Positions 6,814 through 8,675 of a stretch of 8,675 bases of DNA are shown here, one piece after another. The stretch comes from SAR92 clade bacterium (GTDB lineage: Bacteria > Pseudomonadota > Gammaproteobacteria > Pseudomonadales > Porticoccaceae), in assembly GCA_018607545.1 (NCBI GenBank), contig JABBBF010000193.1:1-8675 (forward strand), given 5' to 3'. The position numbers and the translations under genes were made by a program. A model generated the notes under the pieces. It saw only the letters and a list, made by a program, of their open reading frames with translations, had not been told where the DNA came from and ran no database searches. Within the stretch, counting starts at the first letter, position 1, and each line of letters starts with the position of its first letter.

Positions 6814-7251
6814 ATGATCGGATTAATTCAACGGGTAAGCCATGCCAGCGTCAGTGTGGACAACGCTGTCTGTGGTGAAATCAATCAGGGGATTATGCTG
6901 TTGCTGGGAATACAGCGCGATGACGACCAGACCCATGCCGACCGGCTCCTGGAGAAAATACTTAACTACCGGATTTTTGCCGACAGCCAGGGAAAGATGA
7001 ATTTATCCCTGCGTGATATCAATGGCGGCCTGTTAATCGTATCCCAGTTCACACTGGCCGCAGATACCAAGAAAGGCCTGCGCCCCAGCTTCACCTCTGC
7101 GGCCGCCCCGCAAGATGCCGAAGCCCTCTACAACCACTTTACGGCGCGAGCGAAAACCATTCACCAGGATACCCAGTGCGGCATCTTTGCCGCCGATATG
7201 CAAGTCTCCCTGCGCAATGATGGGCCGGTTACTTTTTCTCTTCAAAGCTAA
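6814..7251 (+). CDS. dtd: D-aminoacyl-tRNA deacylase
   Basis: A full-length 145-residue DTD, the homodimeric enzyme that hydrolyses D-aminoacyl-tRNA (and Gly-tRNA-Ala) so that D-amino acids do not enter translation. It begins [13 protein letters not shown], the usual start. The active-site motif SQFTL is at 77-81 and the cross-dimer Gly-cisPro motif NDGPVT at 135-140, the same positions as in E. coli. KKGLRPSF is also conserved. It is 33 bp downstream of pip, probably in one operon, although no strong ribosome site precedes its ATG. It faces mpl tail to tail. The stop codon is the first of a series of stops in a 14-bp repeat array. Confidence 0.97.
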   Translation: MIGLIQRVSHASVSVDNAVCGEINQGIMLLLGIQRDDDQTHADRLLEKILNYRIFADSQGKMNLSLRDINGGLLIVSQFTLAADTKKGLRPSFTSAAAPQDAEALYNHFTARAKTIHQDTQCGIFAADMQVSLRNDGPVTFSLQS

Positions 7252-7299
7252 AATTGCAGACCTAAAATTACAGAGCTAGGAATACAGAGCTAAAAGAAC
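7246..7299. repeat. 14-bp imperfect tandem repeat between dtd and mpl
   Basis: Successive units are AGCTAAAATTGCAG (7246-7259), ACCTAAAATTACAG (7260-7273), AGCTAGGAATACAG (7274-7287) and a partial AGCTAAAAGAAC (7288-7299). The array fills nearly the whole 57-bp convergent spacer and its first unit contains the dtd stop. No inverted repeat typical of a terminator is visible here, so the end of the pip-dtd transcript is not defined by an obvious hairpin. Confidence 0.8.
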
Positions 7300-7308
7300 T
7301 AAAAAGCA

Positions 7309-8675
7309 TCACTGCAACGCAGCTACAAGACGCTGATGAAACCCCTCAAAACCACCATTGCTCATAATCACAATATGTGACTTCTCTGTCCCATCCAGCT
7401 GTGCAACTGTACTCGCCAACAACTGCTCAATATTATCGCAGACAGCCGCAGGAATTCCGCAGCCCCGGGCAACTGACTCAATATCCCAATTCACCGCAGC
7501 ACTCTTATACCAGAGCGCCTGATCAGCCTTATCCACAGCGCCAGTTAAAACACCCTCATGCAAACCCATCTTCATGGTCGCCGAACGAGGCTCCACAATG
7601 GCGATAATTTTTTCGCCACCCACCTTAGCTCGCAGCCCCTCAAGCGTGGTTTTAATCGCCGTTGGATGATGGGCAAAGTCATCGTAAACAGTCACCCCGC
7701 CATCCTCGTGGATAACTTCCATACGCCGCTTAACCCCAACAAACTCACTGAGCGCCGCGCAGGCAGTTTCCAGGCTAATGCCAACGGTGCTAGCTGCCGC
7801 TATAGCAGCAACCCCATTCAACACATTGTGGAGACCCGTGTGCTGCCAGTTAACCTCAGCAACATTATTACCGCCATCGCTGATCTCAAAGCTTGAGCCA
7901 TCGCTCTGCAACAGACGGTAACGCCACTGGGCAGTACTCTCCTCGGACGACTGTTCGGCAAGCGTTTGTATCTGACTCCAGCAACCCTGATCGATCACCT
8001 GCTGAATGCTCTCAACACCCGCCGGATAAATCACCGAACCCGTACTCGGAATAGTCCGCACCAGATGATGAAACTGCTTCTGGATAGCCACCAGGTTTTC
8101 AAAGATATCAGCGTGATCAAATTCGAGATTATTTATCACCAACGTATTGCTGTGGTAGTGAACAAACTTGGAACGCTTATCAAAAAAGGCGCTGTCGTAC
8201 TCATCCGCCTCCACCACAAAATAGCCGCTACCCTCAGTATTATCACCAAGCCGCGCCGACAGGCCAAAGTCACTGGGCACACCGCCAATTAAAAATCCCG
8301 GATTTAATCCTCCAAAATCGAGAATTTTCGCCAGCATACTGCTGGTGGTGGTTTTGCCATGAGTGCCGGATACCGACAACACATGCTGATCGCGAAGCAG
8401 GTTTTCCCCCAGCCACTGTGGCCCCGAGGTATAGGCAAGGCCATTGTCGAGCATATACTCAACACAGGGATTGCCCCGCGACATAGCATTGCCAACAATA
8501 ATCAGATCCGGCGCTGGCTGCAGCTGCTGCGGATCAAAACCCTCGATCAGATTAATCCCCGCCAGCTCCAATTGCGTACTCATAGGTGGATAGACATTGG
8601 CATCACAGCCCGAGACCTGGTGACCGAGCTGTTTAGCAAGCTGTGCTAGACTGCCCATAAAGGTGCCGCAGATAC
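7309..8675 (-). CDS. mpl: UDP-N-acetylmuramate:L-alanyl-gamma-D-glutamyl-meso-diaminopimelate ligase (5' end outside window)
   Basis: Mpl is the Mur-ligase-family enzyme of murein recycling: using ATP, it joins the recovered tripeptide L-Ala-gamma-D-Glu-meso-DAP to UDP-MurNAc in the cytoplasm. Only the first ~10 residues are missing. Upstream of the first visible Met (8656-8658) the frame stays open to the edge and reads ICGTF, matching the start of E. coli Mpl, whose 13th residue is that Met. So the ATG at 8658 is internal. Seen motifs, numbered from that Met, are DANVYPPMST (19-28), VGNAMSRGNPCVE, SGPQWL, the ATP P-loop GTHGKTTT (98-105), EADEYDSAFFDKRSKFVHY, NNLEFDHADIF, GVKRRMEV and YDDFAHHPTAI in the C-terminal domain. 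The last of these distinguishes Mpl and MurC from other Mur ligases, while the strong match in the uridine-binding domain favours Mpl over MurC. The stop is TGA, and the gene is convergent with dtd. Confidence 0.96.
   Translation of the reverse strand, partial: ICGTFMGSLAQLAKQLGHQVSGCDANVYPPMSTQLELAGINLIEGFDPQQLQPAPDLIIVGNAMSRGNPCVEYMLDNGLAYTSGPQWLGENLLRDQHVLSVSGTHGKTTTSSMLAKILDFGGLNPGFLIGGVPSDFGLSARLGDNTEGSGYFVVEADEYDSAFFDKRSKFVHYHSNTLVINNLEFDHADIFENLVAIQKQFHHLVRTIPSTGSVIYPAGVESIQQVIDQGCWSQIQTLAEQSSEESTAQWRYRLLQSDGSSFEISDGGNNVAEVNWQHTGLHNVLNGVAAIAAASTVGISLETACAALSEFVGVKRRMEVIHEDGGVTVYDDFAHHPTAIKTTLEGLRAKVGGEKIIAIVEPRSATMKMGLHEGVLTGAVDKADQALWYKSAAVNWDIESVARGCGIPAAVCDNIEQLLASTVAQLDGTEKSHIVIMSNGGFEGFHQRLVAALQ

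Noticed and set aside
8304..8658. ATG at 8658 as the true mpl start, plus a short overlapping - strand ORF
   Set aside because: The frame continues upstream as ICGTF, the conserved Mpl N-terminus, so that Met is internal. The short ORF is in a different frame of the same gene.

Overview
The window is a stretch of ordinary-density chromosome from a gammaproteobacterium. The protein sequences of TypA, Tag, Pip, Dtd and Mpl all read as close relatives of Escherichia coli, Serratia and Pseudomonas proteins, and pip followed by dtd is also the order in Pseudomonas. The moderate GC content and a large poly-glycine-tethered surface lipoprotein fit a marine Cellvibrionales-type lineage. That lineage call is inference, because no 16S or other marker is present.

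Layout from left to right: (1) the 3' part of typA/bipA on + (cut by the window edge), ending in a clean hairpin terminator; (2) a six-pass membrane GGDEF protein on +, with an intact substrate site and I-site but a GGNEF signature; (3) about 280 bp without a gene; (4) a 986-residue CotH-family lipoprotein on +; (5) tag (3-methyladenine DNA glycosylase I) on -, whose stop codon shares the bases TTAA with the stop of the CotH gene; (6) a 144-bp divergent spacer carrying 2.5 copies of an 18-bp tandem repeat; (7) a probable pip-dtd operon on +; (8) a 57-bp convergent spacer carrying a 14-bp tandem repeat that starts at the dtd stop; (9) mpl on -, running off the right edge.

Most genes are housekeeping: ribosome-associated GTPase, DNA alkylation repair, proline-specific peptidase, D-aminoacyl-tRNA proofreading and murein-peptide recycling. 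The accessory interest lies in two places. The first is the CotH lipoprotein: a lipobox and Gly/Asn/Thr-rich tether, then a lamin-tail domain split by an inserted galactose-binding-like beta-sandwich, a chitobiase-C-terminal-type domain, a CotH kinase-like domain and an InlB-type repeat. The second is the diguanylate-cyclase-like protein with Asn where the metal-binding Asp/Glu is expected. I found no CRISPR array, tRNA, rRNA, insertion sequence or phage gene. No strongly novel multi-gene system is evident.
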